64,000 nt of DNA from Williamsia sp. 1138. GTDB lineage: Bacteria; Actinomycetota; Actinomycetes; Mycobacteriales; Mycobacteriaceae. Location: positions 53,848-117,847 of the forward strand of contig NZ_MJEJ02000033.1 in assembly GCF_002095435.2 (NCBI RefSeq), in the 5' to 3' direction. The position numbers and the translations under genes were made by a program. Each line of letters begins with the position of its first letter. Within the stretch, counting starts at the first letter, position 1. The notes under the pieces were generated by a model, which saw only the letters and a list, made by a program, of their open reading frames with translations, did not search any database and was not told the origin of the DNA. Below, in pieces: positions 34,094-42,840 of this stretch.

Positions 34094-34145
34094 CGCCGGC
34101 ACGCGACGTATCTGATTGGTGAAATTTGCAGCAGACCGACGTAAG

Positions 34146-34200
34146 TCGGGTTAGCATTCTTTCGACGTTCCGCTCAGCAGCCCGGAATGCCTTCACCCGA
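34146..34200 (+). promoter_or_regulatory. Conserved structured leader of permease B (candidate cis-regulatory RNA)
   Basis: An outer stem TCGGGT/ACCCGA (34146-34151 with 34195-34200) encloses TAGCATTCTT and an inner 7-bp hairpin CGTTCCG/CGGAATG (34166-34172 with 34183-34189) with a 10-nt loop. It is followed by TGAGGT before the GTG start. Relative to the leader of permease A the stems and the segments TCGGGTTAGC, ACGTTCCG, ATGCC and TGAGGTA are kept while the loops differ. One U-A pair here is U-G in A. Confidence 0.45.
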
Positions 34201-34217
34201 TGATTGAGGTATTCCGC

Positions 34218-35702
34218 GTGTCGACACCCCTCACTGACGACTCCCAAGCCGAACCGCCGTCTTCCGCACAGGACTCGGGCCCGGAGTTGCAGCGCACCCT
34301 CGGTGGTTTCCAGGTCTTCGCCATCTCTTTCGCATTCATCTCCGTAGCCGTGGGCATCTTCGGGACATATGGCGAATTGCTGGTGACCGCTGGTCCTGTC
34401 GGGATGTGGCTGTGGTTGATCGCTGTGGTCGGCCAAACCCTGGTGGCTCTCGTCGTCGCCCAGTTCGCTGCCCGCATAGCCCTGAGCGGGTCGTCCTATC
34501 AATGGGCCTCACGACTGGCCAACCCCAAGGTCGGCTGGCTCTTCGGGTGGCTCACCTTCTGGTTCCTTGCCACCGCGGTCGTCGCCTTGGACAGCGCGCT
34601 GGCCAGTCAGGCATTCATGCCGCTGGTCGGAATGGACGAAAACGAGGACGTCGCCCGGATCATCACCGTGGTCATCCTGATCATCCAGGCAGTCCTGGTC
34701 ATCGCGTCCACCCGGCTGCTGGGCCTCATCACCTCGGGCGCTGTCGGTGTCGAGCTGGCCATCGTCGCAATCTTGGTGGTAGCGCTGATCGCGGTCGTCG
34801 CGTTCACCAGCAGCGGTGAGATCAGCAACCTCACCTCACGGGGCGTCACAGCAGGAGACAGCAACTACTTCGCCATCGGCGGCGGTCTCACGGCCGGAAT
34901 GCTCATGGGTCTGACCACCCTGGTGGGCTTCGACTCCGCGGCCAACCTCGCCGAGGAGGCCAAGGACCCGTTTCGGAGCGTGCCGCGTGCCATCGTCGCA
35001 TCCGTGGTCGCCGCGGGTGTCGCAGGATTCTTCTTCCTGATCGCACTGACCCTTGCCATCGATGACGTCGACGCCATCAGCAAGAGCGGATCACCCGTTG
35101 CGGCCATCATCCGCGACCAACTCGGGCCGGTGATGGAACGGATACTGCTGGCCGCCATTGTCTTCGCGATCTTCGGTGCCGGGATGGTCGTCATGGCTGC
35201 GTGTTCGCGTCAGGCGTTTGCGATGGCTCGAGACCGACGATTCCCGGCGCACCGCCTGATGAGCAAGGTCAATCCGCGCACCCAGACACCGATATTCGCA
35301 ACCCTGCTCATCCTGGTCGTCGGCGTGGTCTTGCTGGTCGCACTGCCGGGAGACGCGTTGATCCAACTGATCACCGCCTCGACACTGCTGCCCGCACTCA
35401 TCTACGGCGCAACCGTCGTCCTCTACCTGGTGGTCCGAAAACGCCTGGAGTACAAGGAAGGAGGGTTCAGTCTCGGACGCTTCGAACTACCGATCGCCGT
35501 GGCGGCCCTCATCTGGGTTGTCTTCGCGCTGTTCGTACTCGTCACCCCCGGTGACTCCACGGCCTCCAACGTCATCGTCGCCGGTCTGATCCTGATGGGC
35601 GGCATCTACTTCGCCAAGATGATGATCTTCAATCGCGAAGTTCTCGAGACCGAACCGTCCGGTGGCGACGCCGTCGACGCTGTTGTCGAGTCGACCGAAT
35701 GA
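34218..35702 (+). CDS. APC-superfamily amino acid permease, paralog B
   Basis: A 494-residue APC transporter with the same helices and motifs as paralog A: GFQVFAISFAFISVAVGIF, GSSYQWASRLANPKVGWLFGW, FDSAANLAEEAKDPFRSVPRA and a C-terminus KMMIFNREVLETEPSGGDA. I choose GTG 34218, which follows TGAGGT by 7 nt and makes the length equal to paralog A; an ATG at 34200 lies inside the leader stem. It overlaps the flavin oxidase gene by 4 nt (ATGA), so transport and oxidation of one substrate, perhaps an amine or amino acid, is a reasonable inference. Confidence 0.88.
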   Translation: MSTPLTDDSQAEPPSSAQDSGPELQRTLGGFQVFAISFAFISVAVGIFGTYGELLVTAGPVGMWLWLIAVVGQTLVALVVAQFAARIALSGSSYQWASRLANPKVGWLFGWLTFWFLATAVVALDSALASQAFMPLVGMDENEDVARIITVVILIIQAVLVIASTRLLGLITSGAVGVELAIVAILVVALIAVVAFTSSGEISNLTSRGVTAGDSNYFAIGGGLTAGMLMGLTTLVGFDSAANLAEEAKDPFRSVPRAIVASVVAAGVAGFFFLIALTLAIDDVDAISKSGSPVAAIIRDQLGPVMERILLAAIVFAIFGAGMVVMAACSRQAFAMARDRRFPAHRLMSKVNPRTQTPIFATLLILVVGVVLLVALPGDALIQLITASTLLPALIYGATVVLYLVVRKRLEYKEGGFSLGRFELPIAVAALIWVVFALFVLVTPGDSTASNVIVAGLILMGGIYFAKMMIFNREVLETEPSGGDAVDAVVESTE

Positions 35703-37063
35703 GGCCGCCGAGTTCGTCCTCTGACGCGCTGACCGGCCGAGTCGTCAGGTTCGGCGACGCGGACTACGCAGCGGCCAGCGCCGGTTGGAACCTGCTGTTC
35801 AGCAACGCCCCCCAGGTCATCGTGTATGCCCAGGAGACCACCGACGTCGTCAACGCGCTCGCCTGGTCGCGGCGTCATGGGGTTCCCGTCCGGGTGCGCA
35901 GCGGTGGACACTGCCTCGAAGGCTGGTCCAGTGTCGACGACGGCATCGTGATCGACGTCAGCGAGATGAAGTCCGTTTCGCTCGACACGCAGACGCAGAC
36001 GGCGACGGTGGGCGCCGGGCTCAATCAACTCGAAGCCGTAACCGCCTTGGGGCGAGAGGGATTCGCAGCACCGACCGGTACCGAGGGAAGTGTCGGTCTG
36101 GTCGGCGCCACCCTGGGCGGCGGTTTCGGCCTACTGACCCGCATCTTCGGGATGGCTTGTGACAACTTGTTGGCAGCAGAAATCGTGGTTCCTTCCGATG
36201 ACGGCGCCGCCGAGGTGATCGTCGCCGACGAAACGCACCACACAGACCTGCTCTGGGCGCTGCGAGGCGCGGGCAACGGCAACTTCGGGGTCGTCACGTC
36301 GCTGACCTACCGGGTGCATCCGTTGACGCAGACCATCTACATCACAGCGACGTGGCCAGGAATCGACCATCTGCCCGCTGTCTTCGACGTCTGGCAGCGA
36401 TCTGCGCCGACGACGGACAGCCGACTGACGAGCCAGATCGAGATCAGTAGCGACGCAGTGCAGGTGCTGGGCGTGCTGGTATCGGGCTCGGAGGCGGAGG
36501 CATTGGACCTACTCGCCCCGATCTTGGCTGTCGGAGCGCCCGAGGTCACCATGACGGACGCGAGCTGGGTGGACAACTACACGGCGTTCCAGATCCCGAT
36601 CGCAGACGAACCGGCCAACTGGAAGTTCCTGTCCCAGTTCGCGTCGACGCCATTCCCCCGAGAGGCAATCGATCTGATCTGCACCTTCATCTCGACGGCT
36701 CCTACGCCGCTGTGCAACTACTTCGCGAACGCATTCGGCGGCGAGGTCGTGCATTCTGAACCGGCGGGCGGGTCGGCATTCGCGCACCGCAACGCTCTGT
36801 TCTACGCCGAGCCGGGCGCGGGCTGGGGCGTCCGGGGCGGGTCGTCTTCATCCGACGACCCGCTGGCGCCTGCGTGCTTGCAGTGGGTCGCGGACTTCCA
36901 TGAGGCATTGGCGCCCTATGTGTCTGGGGCCTACAGCAACGTCCCCAATGCGGATGCGGTGGATTGGCGAACCGACTACTGGGGCACCGGCGTCGACCGC
37001 CTGAACGCGATCAAGGCCGAGTACGACCCACACCACGTCTTCACTTTCGAGCAAGGATTGTGA
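35699..37063 (+). CDS. FAD-linked oxidase of the BBE type
   Basis: A 454-residue vanillyl-alcohol-oxidase-fold flavoprotein. The FAD domain has VPVRVRSGGHCLEGWS, with His71 as the probable 8-alpha covalent FAD ligand, and GATLGGGFGLLTRIFGMACDNLLAAEIV. The C-terminal berberine-bridge region DWRTDYWGTGVDRLNAIKAEYDPHHVFTFEQGL is truncated-normal. The Cys that would make the flavin bicovalent is not at the usual place before GATLGGG. Substrate unknown. It is coupled to permease B upstream (ATGA) and to the pentapeptide protein downstream (GTGA), forming a three-gene unit. Confidence 0.88.
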   Translation: MRPPSSSSDALTGRVVRFGDADYAAASAGWNLLFSNAPQVIVYAQETTDVVNALAWSRRHGVPVRVRSGGHCLEGWSSVDDGIVIDVSEMKSVSLDTQTQTATVGAGLNQLEAVTALGREGFAAPTGTEGSVGLVGATLGGGFGLLTRIFGMACDNLLAAEIVVPSDDGAAEVIVADETHHTDLLWALRGAGNGNFGVVTSLTYRVHPLTQTIYITATWPGIDHLPAVFDVWQRSAPTTDSRLTSQIEISSDAVQVLGVLVSGSEAEALDLLAPILAVGAPEVTMTDASWVDNYTAFQIPIADEPANWKFLSQFASTPFPREAIDLICTFISTAPTPLCNYFANAFGGEVVHSEPAGGSAFAHRNALFYAEPGAGWGVRGGSSSSDDPLAPACLQWVADFHEALAPYVSGAYSNVPNADAVDWRTDYWGTGVDRLNAIKAEYDPHHVFTFEQGL

Positions 37064-37422
37064 ACACTCCTCCCCAACTCCCCGCCACTGAATCGTGCAC
37101 GCATCTCCGGCGCGTACGTTCGGTGCTCGTCGCCGGCGCCAATCTTGCCGGCGCGGACTTCTCGTCCAGGAATATATTTCGAACGGATTTCACTGACGCC
37201 GATCTCACCGGCGCCTCTTTCGCGGGCAGTTTCCTGGCCGACCCGATAGCGGTCGACGCCAGCTTCGTAGAGGTCGACTTGACCAGCACCAGGCGGATCC
37301 ATGGCGACTTTTCGAATACAGATTTCACCGGCGGTGAGTTATCCGGGACAAGATTCGAGAACAGCACGATGACCGGCGCGAACTTCACCAAAAGGCTCGT
37401 CGCACTGGCAAGTCCCCAATAG
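37060..37422 (+). CDS. Pentapeptide-repeat protein
   Basis: A 120-residue protein made mostly of A(D/N)LXX-like pentapeptides: VAGANLAGADFSSRNIFRTD, FTDADLTGASFAGSF, then FSNTDFTGGELSGTRFENSTMTGANF. These build a right-handed quadrilateral beta-helix. Some family members mimic DNA and protect gyrase, but most have no known role. The start GTG 37060 overlaps the oxidase stop (GTGA), implying coupled translation. Its place after an oxidase is unusual. Confidence 0.75.
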   Translation: MNTPPQLPATESCTHLRRVRSVLVAGANLAGADFSSRNIFRTDFTDADLTGASFAGSFLADPIAVDASFVEVDLTSTRRIHGDFSNTDFTGGELSGTRFENSTMTGANFTKRLVALASPQ

Positions 37423-37457
37423 TAGGGTCACGTGGATCTAGAGCCACGGGTAGTTGA

Positions 37458-38420
37458 TCAGTTGATCCCGCACTCCACCGGGTGCTGGGTGTGCGCGCAT
37501 TGTGCAGCGTACTCGGCCGGCGTCCCATAGCCCAGCGATGAGTGCCGGTGTCGATGTTTGTGGTCGTCTTCAAGGTCCTCGATGACCACACGGCCTCGAT
37601 CAGGCTGGTTCACTGATTGTGGTTTTCGTAGGCGAAAATTGAACGATTCGATGTGCCCGTTGTTCCACGGCGTGCCCGGCGGGAGATAAGAGATACCTAC
37701 CCTCTTGTCGCAAACTGTTCAGTGCATGGGGAATGAACTCCGGCCTGTTGCCCATCCGCAGCACTTGCGGAGGCCCGCCCCACAGTACGAACGCTTTGCC
37801 CACCCGACGACCAGCCGGTCCCTCGTGATCGAGCGCTCCACGATGTTGAGCACCGAGAGCCGGGTGTTCATCTACTATCGACGCGATCTTTTATGGCCTT
37901 CTCAACCGATTGTGGAGTCAAACGGAAAATCCACTGCCCACACCACTTTCGGGGCATCAGCGTCCACAAACGGCACCGACGCCTGGCCGCACGCTTGCGC
38001 GGATGATTGATGCGGACCCACAGGGCCCTCTTCCTTCCACAGGCGGTGAACCTTCTTCTTGTTCACATCCCGATGCTTGTCGAACCGCAGCGCCGCCCAG
38101 GCCCGTCGGAACCCATCGACCGGGTGTTGTTGGCGTAGGTCCGTAACCAGGCCCCTAGCTCAGCGTCTGGGTCTGCTGCCGTTCTGGGCGATCGGGGTGC
38201 GACTATAGTGGAGCGGGCAGCCCAACAGCTATGCATGCCAATTGTTTCGACATGCCGATCGTTGTGACGAGCATGTCGCTGGCGCGCTTGGCGGCTGGGC
38301 TCAGACTTTTTCCTTCGCCACCTCACGCAGGGCGTCCTTCTCCAGTTCGGCGTCGGCGAGCAGTCGTATGAGTCTTCCCTGCCCAACCCGGCCACCTGCG
38401 GTCGCTGTCATCGCTGACCG
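37458..38420 (-). pseudogene. Degenerate IS3-family element (end of OrfA plus OrfB)
   Basis: Minus-strand pieces in changing frames match an IS3-family transposase in order: LLADAELEKDALREVAKEKV (OrfA end), KRASDMLVTTIGMSKQLAC, FRRAWAALRFDKHRDVNKKK and VHRLWKEEG. These are followed by KVVWAVDF, LNIVERSITRDRLV, WGGPPQVLRMGNRPEFIPHAL, NNGHIESF, RVVIEDLEDDHKHRHSSLGY and TPAEYAAQCAHTQHPVECGIN with a stop at 37458. Several frameshifts and stops break it, so it is inactive. The OrfA start and the terminal repeats were not found. Confidence 0.82.
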
Positions 38421-38450
38421 ACCTGCCGCGCGGGGGTGCCAATGCGGGGT

Positions 38451-39092
38451 TCAGTTAAGGAGTGCACCCAGATCGAACGAACCGATACTCGATCCTCCGC
38501 CACTGGACCCGGAGCTTGACCCACCTCCTGGCGTCTCACCACATCCGGTGACGACGAGCTGCTGCGGAGTCGGCGCTCTATCAGCGGTCTGAGGACCCGT
38601 GCGAATACGGAACCAGATCGTCTTCGTCCCGTCGGCTGATGCCGGTGGAGCACCTACCGCAGTCTTCAGGTCGATGGTCCTTTCAGTGACGAATCCATCA
38701 GGCTGTGCACTGCCGTTGTACGGATTCCCAGATCCCCATGGCAGAACCCCCGGAGCGAGACCCGACGTGAGGTACGGAGACTCGGTTCCGACCCACCTGG
38801 CGATTGGCCATGGAATGCCGTTGACCGCACGCCACGGTGCCTGCATGCTCGCCGGAAGCTGTGTGGCGTTGACCAACGCCAGATCATTCTCCTGCTCAAA
38901 CCACCAATCAGGCTGGTAATTGGTCGAATTCGTGTGATTGACCTCCGTGATCGTGGCAGTGCAGTTGCCATTATTGACGCCACTGATCTCCGTGCCCTTG
39001 GTCGCAGCAGATGCAGCGCCGGCCCCGGCAAACGACGCGATAACTGTGACAGCAGCAGCCGCACAGAGTCCTGTAATTGCTGACCGCTTCAT
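38451..39092 (-). CDS. Secreted protein of unknown function
   Basis: A 213-residue protein with a Sec signal peptide (MKRSAITGLCAAAAVTVIAS, cleavage probably at GAASA/A near residue 30). The mature part has two or three Cys (NGNCTATI, VTGCGE) and Trp-rich stretches (PDWWFEQEND, APWRAVNGIPWPIARW). The tail is Gly/Ser-rich and ends FDLGALLN, like many exported actinobacterial proteins. I do not recognise a family. ATG 39092 is chosen because the signal peptide starts there. The AT-rich stretch at 39185-39212 is a likely promoter. Confidence 0.65.
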   Translation of the reverse strand: MKRSAITGLCAAAAVTVIASFAGAGAASAATKGTEISGVNNGNCTATITEVNHTNSTNYQPDWWFEQENDLALVNATQLPASMQAPWRAVNGIPWPIARWVGTESPYLTSGLAPGVLPWGSGNPYNGSAQPDGFVTERTIDLKTAVGAPPASADGTKTIWFRIRTGPQTADRAPTPQQLVVTGCGETPGGGSSSGSSGGGSSIGSFDLGALLN

Positions 39093-39283
39093 GTCCGCCC
39101 TCTCAGCGTGATCAGGACGCTGTTGCCGCGTCCGCTGCGTACTCACGGTAGGGCGACCCACCTCGTCGCGACCCGCTTTCCGGAAATCTGATTAAACAAA
39201 TCCATTTGACCGCGTTACATCGCGAGCCAGCACCCGCCGATCAGCAGCTGACGAGCACTGGTCAAGGCACCATCGCCGAATGA

Positions 39284-39505
39284 ACCCTGCCGGCCGGTCT
39301 GGCCGAGTGCACCCCAGCGTCGGGCAACGCATTCCCGGCAGGCGCCACCACCACCGTGAGGTGCATGGTCGCCGGCGCCGGCGTTACCGATGACGCCAAC
39401 GACGGAGAAGGCTTCGGCACCTTCACCGGGACCGTCAGTGCGTACGAACCACCCGAACCGCCTGCAGGGTCGTCGGGATCATCAGTGGGTGGACTGTTCG
39501 GCTGA
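39284..39505 (+). pseudogene. C-terminal relic of a HYR-like secreted protein
   Basis: One plus-strand frame reads LAECTPASGNAFPAGATTTV, RCMVAGAGVTDD and GEGFGTFTGTVSAYEPPEPP, then a Gly/Ser tail ending GGLFG and a stop at 39505. CTPASGxxFPxGxTTVxC is the signature of hyalin-repeat (HYR) beta-sandwich domains. The frame is blocked by TGA at 39281 just upstream, and no start codon or signal peptide fits, so the 5' part is lost. Codon use looks coding on this strand only. Confidence 0.5.
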
Positions 39506-39539
39506 CACCATCGACCGCAAGTCGGCTTGCCAGGTGCGA

Positions 39540-40862
39540 TCAATCCCTTCGCTGGTAGACGTCGGGGATCCCGTCGTGATCGTCGTCGCGTTCTTCATCC
39601 TCACAAATGTTGCGGTAATGCCGATTTCGAGCGCGCAGCAGAATCGAGGCAAGCACAGCGGCCACCAGCGATCCGGTCAGCACACCGATCTTGACGTGGT
39701 CATCGCGCTCTGAACCCATCCCGTAAGCGAGATCACCGATCAACAGGGACACAGTGAACCCGATACCCGCCAGCAGCGATATACCGACGACATCGATCCA
39801 CCGAACACTGGAATCGAGCGACGCCCGCGTCACAGCCGACAACAGTCGGGTGGTACCGAAAATGCCCACGGCCTTTCCGACGACCAATCCGCAGACGATA
39901 CCCACCGCAATGGGGTCGGTCAGAGCGTCGGTCAAACCGTCGAACCCACCCACGGTGACCCCGGCAGCGAAAAACGCAAAAACAGGAACCGCGAACCCCG
40001 CGGAAATCGGCCGGATGCGGTGTTCGAAATGCTCGGCCAAACCCGGCCCGGCATCGGGGCCGCCGGCGGCTGTACTGCGCAACACCGGAACGGTGAAACC
40101 CAACAGAACTCCGGCGACCGTCGCATGCACCCCGGACTCGTGCACGAACACCCACGTCAACGTAGCCAGAGGAATCAACAGCCACCACGAGCGGATGCGG
40201 CGTTGCACGCAGAACGCGAACAACGCCAACGGCACGGCGGCCACCGCGAGCGCGGTCAGGTTGATGTCCTCGGTGTAGAACACCGCGATCACGGTGATCG
40301 CCAGCAGATCATCGACCACCGCCAGAGTCAGCAGAAACGTGCGCAAGGCAGCAGGCAGGTGGGTCGAGATGACAGCGAGAACAGCAACAGCGAAAGCGAT
40401 ATCGGTGGCCGTAGGGATCGCCCAGCCCTTCATGGCGCCGTCGCCGACATGGGCGGTGAACGCCACGAAGATCACCGCCGGCACGATCATGCCGCCGACC
40501 GCAGCAGCAATCGGCAAGGCCGCACGGGCAGGATCACGCAGATCACCGGCGACGAACTCACGTTTGAGTTCGAGACCGACGACAAAGAAGAAGATCGCCA
40601 ACAGGCCATCTGCGGCCCACGTCGCCAGCGACAGATCCAGGTGCACACCCAAGGCGTCGGTACCGACCGTCAACTCCCCCAGACTCGTGTACGCCTCCGA
40701 CCACGGAGAGTTGGCCCACACCAGGGCGATCACAGTCGCCACCAGCAGCAACGCGCCGCCAACGGTCTCCTTGCGCAGGATGCTCGATATACGGGACGTC
40801 TCGGCCCAAGAACCACGCGCGAAGAGCGCGCTACGGCGTGAGCGAGTGTTGTTGTCAGACAT
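39540..40862 (-). CDS. nhaA: Na+/H+ antiporter NhaA
   Basis: A 440-residue NhaA-type antiporter exchanging cytoplasmic Na+ for external H+. The twin aspartates of the transport site are in [14 protein letters not shown]; also typical are [31 protein letters not shown] and [17 protein letters not shown]. It has an uncommon C-terminal extension whose last residues, DDDHDGIPD followed by VYQRRD, look like a calcium-binding DXDXDGXXD loop. The start overlaps the end of aftC by 8 nt, so the two genes are probably co-transcribed. Confidence 0.92.
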   Translation of the reverse strand: MSDNNTRSRRSALFARGSWAETSRISSILRKETVGGALLLVATVIALVWANSPWSEAYTSLGELTVGTDALGVHLDLSLATWAADGLLAIFFFVVGLELKREFVAGDLRDPARAALPIAAAVGGMIVPAVIFVAFTAHVGDGAMKGWAIPTATDIAFAVAVLAVISTHLPAALRTFLLTLAVVDDLLAITVIAVFYTEDINLTALAVAAVPLALFAFCVQRRIRSWWLLIPLATLTWVFVHESGVHATVAGVLLGFTVPVLRSTAAGGPDAGPGLAEHFEHRIRPISAGFAVPVFAFFAAGVTVGGFDGLTDALTDPIAVGIVCGLVVGKAVGIFGTTRLLSAVTRASLDSSVRWIDVVGISLLAGIGFTVSLLIGDLAYGMGSERDDHVKIGVLTGSLVAAVLASILLRARNRHYRNICEDEERDDDHDGIPDVYQRRD

Positions 40863-42144
40863 GGGGAATTACCTCACGTGGGTTTTCTGGGTTCTGGGGC
40901 GAGCGCGGTGTTGTGGTGCGCTCGTGGCGTCGTACATCCAGATGGCGGAAGAGCAGGACGAAGAACACGGTGGCCATCAGCAGCGACCAGCCCCAGGTGA
41001 CCTTGGAGTATTCGAGGATGCGACCGAAGGCCTCCCAGCGCTGGGAGGCGAAGGTGTCAAACGACAGGCAGCCGTAGACGCCGAGCCACGCCGGCCACGC
41101 CCTCATCACCGACCCCGGGAGCAGCACGGTCATCAACAGGGGAAACAGCAGCATCGAGTAGTAGCCCTGTCCCAGCGATAACACCAGAAACGAGGTACCC
41201 AGCAGCACGCCGGAGGTGGTGGTCAGCCAGAGCAGTTCATTGCTGGTCCGGTAGTGCCGATAGAGGAACCACACTCCGAATGCGGCCATGCCAACGAAAG
41301 TGATCCGGAGCAGCAGGACAAGCCAGTGATCGACACCGAAGTAGACGCCATACCCCGACAACGAGCTGTTGTAGTAATCGCGGACCTCGAGTAGGTACGG
41401 CACGGTCCTGCGCACGAAGGCGTCGGGATCGACAGCCACGGGCCACGCGGCCGCGGTAAGTACTGCCGGGACTGCGAACGCGCCCGCGAGAACCTTCCAC
41501 TGCCGGTTCAACAACGGCAGCAACAATAGCACCCCGAGCACGGGTTTGACCGCGAGCGTCAGCCCGAGCGGTACGCCGGCCCACCAGTCTTTTCGTCGCA
41601 GCATCAACGTCATGAACACCAATTGACCCAGCAAGACAAAGGAATTGAAGTTCACGAAAATCAGTGTGTTGGCAACGCTTTCAGTCATGAACATCGCCAG
41701 CAGAGTGCCGGGCATGACAGGTGATGACAATGAGTAGCCGAACATGCGGACCAGCAACACCGCGCATCCGACCAATGCGAGCGCCGACGCGGCGATGAAC
41801 AGCCAGCGGGCCCGTTCAGGATCCAGATATCCCAGAGGGGCCATCACCAGCGAACCCGAGGGTGGGTAGAGATAGTGCGGATCAACGTTGGCGTAGTTTT
41901 CGATGTACACCGGCTCACGTCGGAGAAAGGCCAGCGCCGCCCGGTACACCGGCGCGAAGTCATCGGTCCGGCTGCCGTTGACACCCAGGATCACCGATCT
42001 CTGCAGTACCAGAACCACCGCGATCGGCCACAACACCAGCGCGACCACCCGGGCCCGGTCGAGCCGAGGAAAAAGCACTCGATTGACACTGTTTGCGGGA
42101 TTCGCCGCCGCGGCACACCCGTCTTTCTCGGACGCGTCAGGCAT
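40855..42144 (-). CDS. aftC: AftC-like alpha-(1->3) arabinofuranosyltransferase (GT-C, DUF2029)
   Basis: A 429-residue multi-spanning GT-C glycosyltransferase. Sequence blocks [58 protein letters not shown] and [14 protein letters not shown] correspond closely to mycobacterial AftC. So do [23 protein letters not shown] and [10 protein letters not shown]. AftC adds alpha-1,3 branches to arabinogalactan and lipoarabinomannan using decaprenyl-phosphoryl arabinose at the outer face of the membrane. The TDD motif near residue 60 is the expected catalytic region. It is the upstream gene of an aftC-nhaA pair. A second, housekeeping aftC may exist elsewhere in the genome. Confidence 0.85.
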   Translation of the reverse strand: MPDASEKDGCAAAANPANSVNRVLFPRLDRARVVALVLWPIAVVLVLQRSVILGVNGSRTDDFAPVYRAALAFLRREPVYIENYANVDPHYLYPPSGSLVMAPLGYLDPERARWLFIAASALALVGCAVLLVRMFGYSLSSPVMPGTLLAMFMTESVANTLIFVNFNSFVLLGQLVFMTLMLRRKDWWAGVPLGLTLAVKPVLGVLLLLPLLNRQWKVLAGAFAVPAVLTAAAWPVAVDPDAFVRRTVPYLLEVRDYYNSSLSGYGVYFGVDHWLVLLLRITFVGMAAFGVWFLYRHYRTSNELLWLTTTSGVLLGTSFLVLSLGQGYYSMLLFPLLMTVLLPGSVMRAWPAWLGVYGCLSFDTFASQRWEAFGRILEYSKVTWGWSLLMATVFFVLLFRHLDVRRHERTTTPRSPQNPENPREVIPHV

Positions 42145-42454
42145 GGTCGGGCCACTTCCATGTCAAACAGTCAGCGGCACAACAACGGTGGCTTGCAGAG
42201 GGCGTCACGCGGGTCCCTTATCGTCGGTCGGCAACACATGACACGCGTTCGATACCGCCGAGACGGATGTGAGCGCGTGGCCGACCAGACTTCCCGGCAC
42301 ACCGGACATGACCTTACCGATTTCATCAGAGTGTTCCCAATCCACGGGCGTTTCGTACGGCCCCGGAAGCCGAACGCTGGCGTTATGCGGGCGCGGAGCG
42401 TCCTGGAGTTCGAGCACTGTTCATTTGACCGCTGATTAGGCAAACGTCAATATA
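42145..42454. other. 310-bp spacer between aftC and the ars operon
   Basis: It separates divergent transcription units. A minus-strand frame (GTG 42417 to 42205, 70 codons, containing DEIGKVMSGVPGSLVG) has moderately GC-rich third positions but no ribosome site and no family I recognise; it is not annotated as a gene. Confidence 0.4.
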
Positions 42455-42464
42455 GACATATGTC
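42455..42464. promoter_or_regulatory. ArsR-type operator, first copy
   Basis: GACATATGTC is a perfect 10-bp palindrome that includes the arsR start codon (ATG 42460), preceded by GTCAATATA. The same box with TATTGAC flank lies at 44944. The nearness of promoter-like TATAGA to the ATG suggests a leaderless transcript. Confidence 0.6.
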
Positions 42465-42840
42465 GAATCAACACGCGGAGCCTGACGCTCCGTGCTGCAC
42501 GCCCCTGGTGCGCGAGCCACTGACCGAGGACTGGGCCGGGGATCTGGCCCGCATGTTCAAAGCCCTCGGCGACCCGGTGCGTCTGCGGTTGCTGAGTTTG
42601 GTCGCCAGCCACGAAGGCGGCGAGGCCTGCGTCTGCGACATCTCCGAGTCCTTCGATCTGTCTCAGCCCACCATCTCCCACCACCTCAAAGTGCTGCGGT
42701 CAGCGGGCCTGCTGGACTGCGAGCGCCGCGGGACCTGGGTCTACTACTGGGTGATTCCCGCTGCCCTGCAACAACTCTCCGCAGTCCTCGGCGAACCTGC
42801 CATCGCCTTGCAGGCCCCTTCGGACGAGGTGTCGGCATGA
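42460..42840 (+). CDS. arsR: ArsR-family arsenic-responsive repressor
   Basis: A 126-residue winged-helix metalloregulator. The recognition helix lies in DLSQPTISHHLKVLRSAGLL; metal-sensing Cys are in EACVCDIS (Cys57, Cys59), and a further CC pair sits at the N-terminus (Cys12, Cys13). It binds DNA without metal and releases it with As(III)/Sb(III). It is the first gene of arsR-acr3-arsC, overlapping acr3 by 4 nt (ATGA), and the palindrome on its start codon indicates autorepression. Confidence 0.92.
   Translation: MSNQHAEPDAPCCTPLVREPLTEDWAGDLARMFKALGDPVRLRLLSLVASHEGGEACVCDISESFDLSQPTISHHLKVLRSAGLLDCERRGTWVYYWVIPAALQQLSAVLGEPAIALQAPSDEVSA

Noticed and set aside
39262..39543. Minus-strand 93-codon frame with Pro/Ala-rich product
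   Set aside because: The opposite strand shows a HYR-like signature with coding-type codon use, so this frame is its complement.
42205..42417. Possible 70-codon gene before arsR
   Set aside because: No ribosome site, GTG start only, no recognisable family, and moderate third-position GC; left as a spacer.
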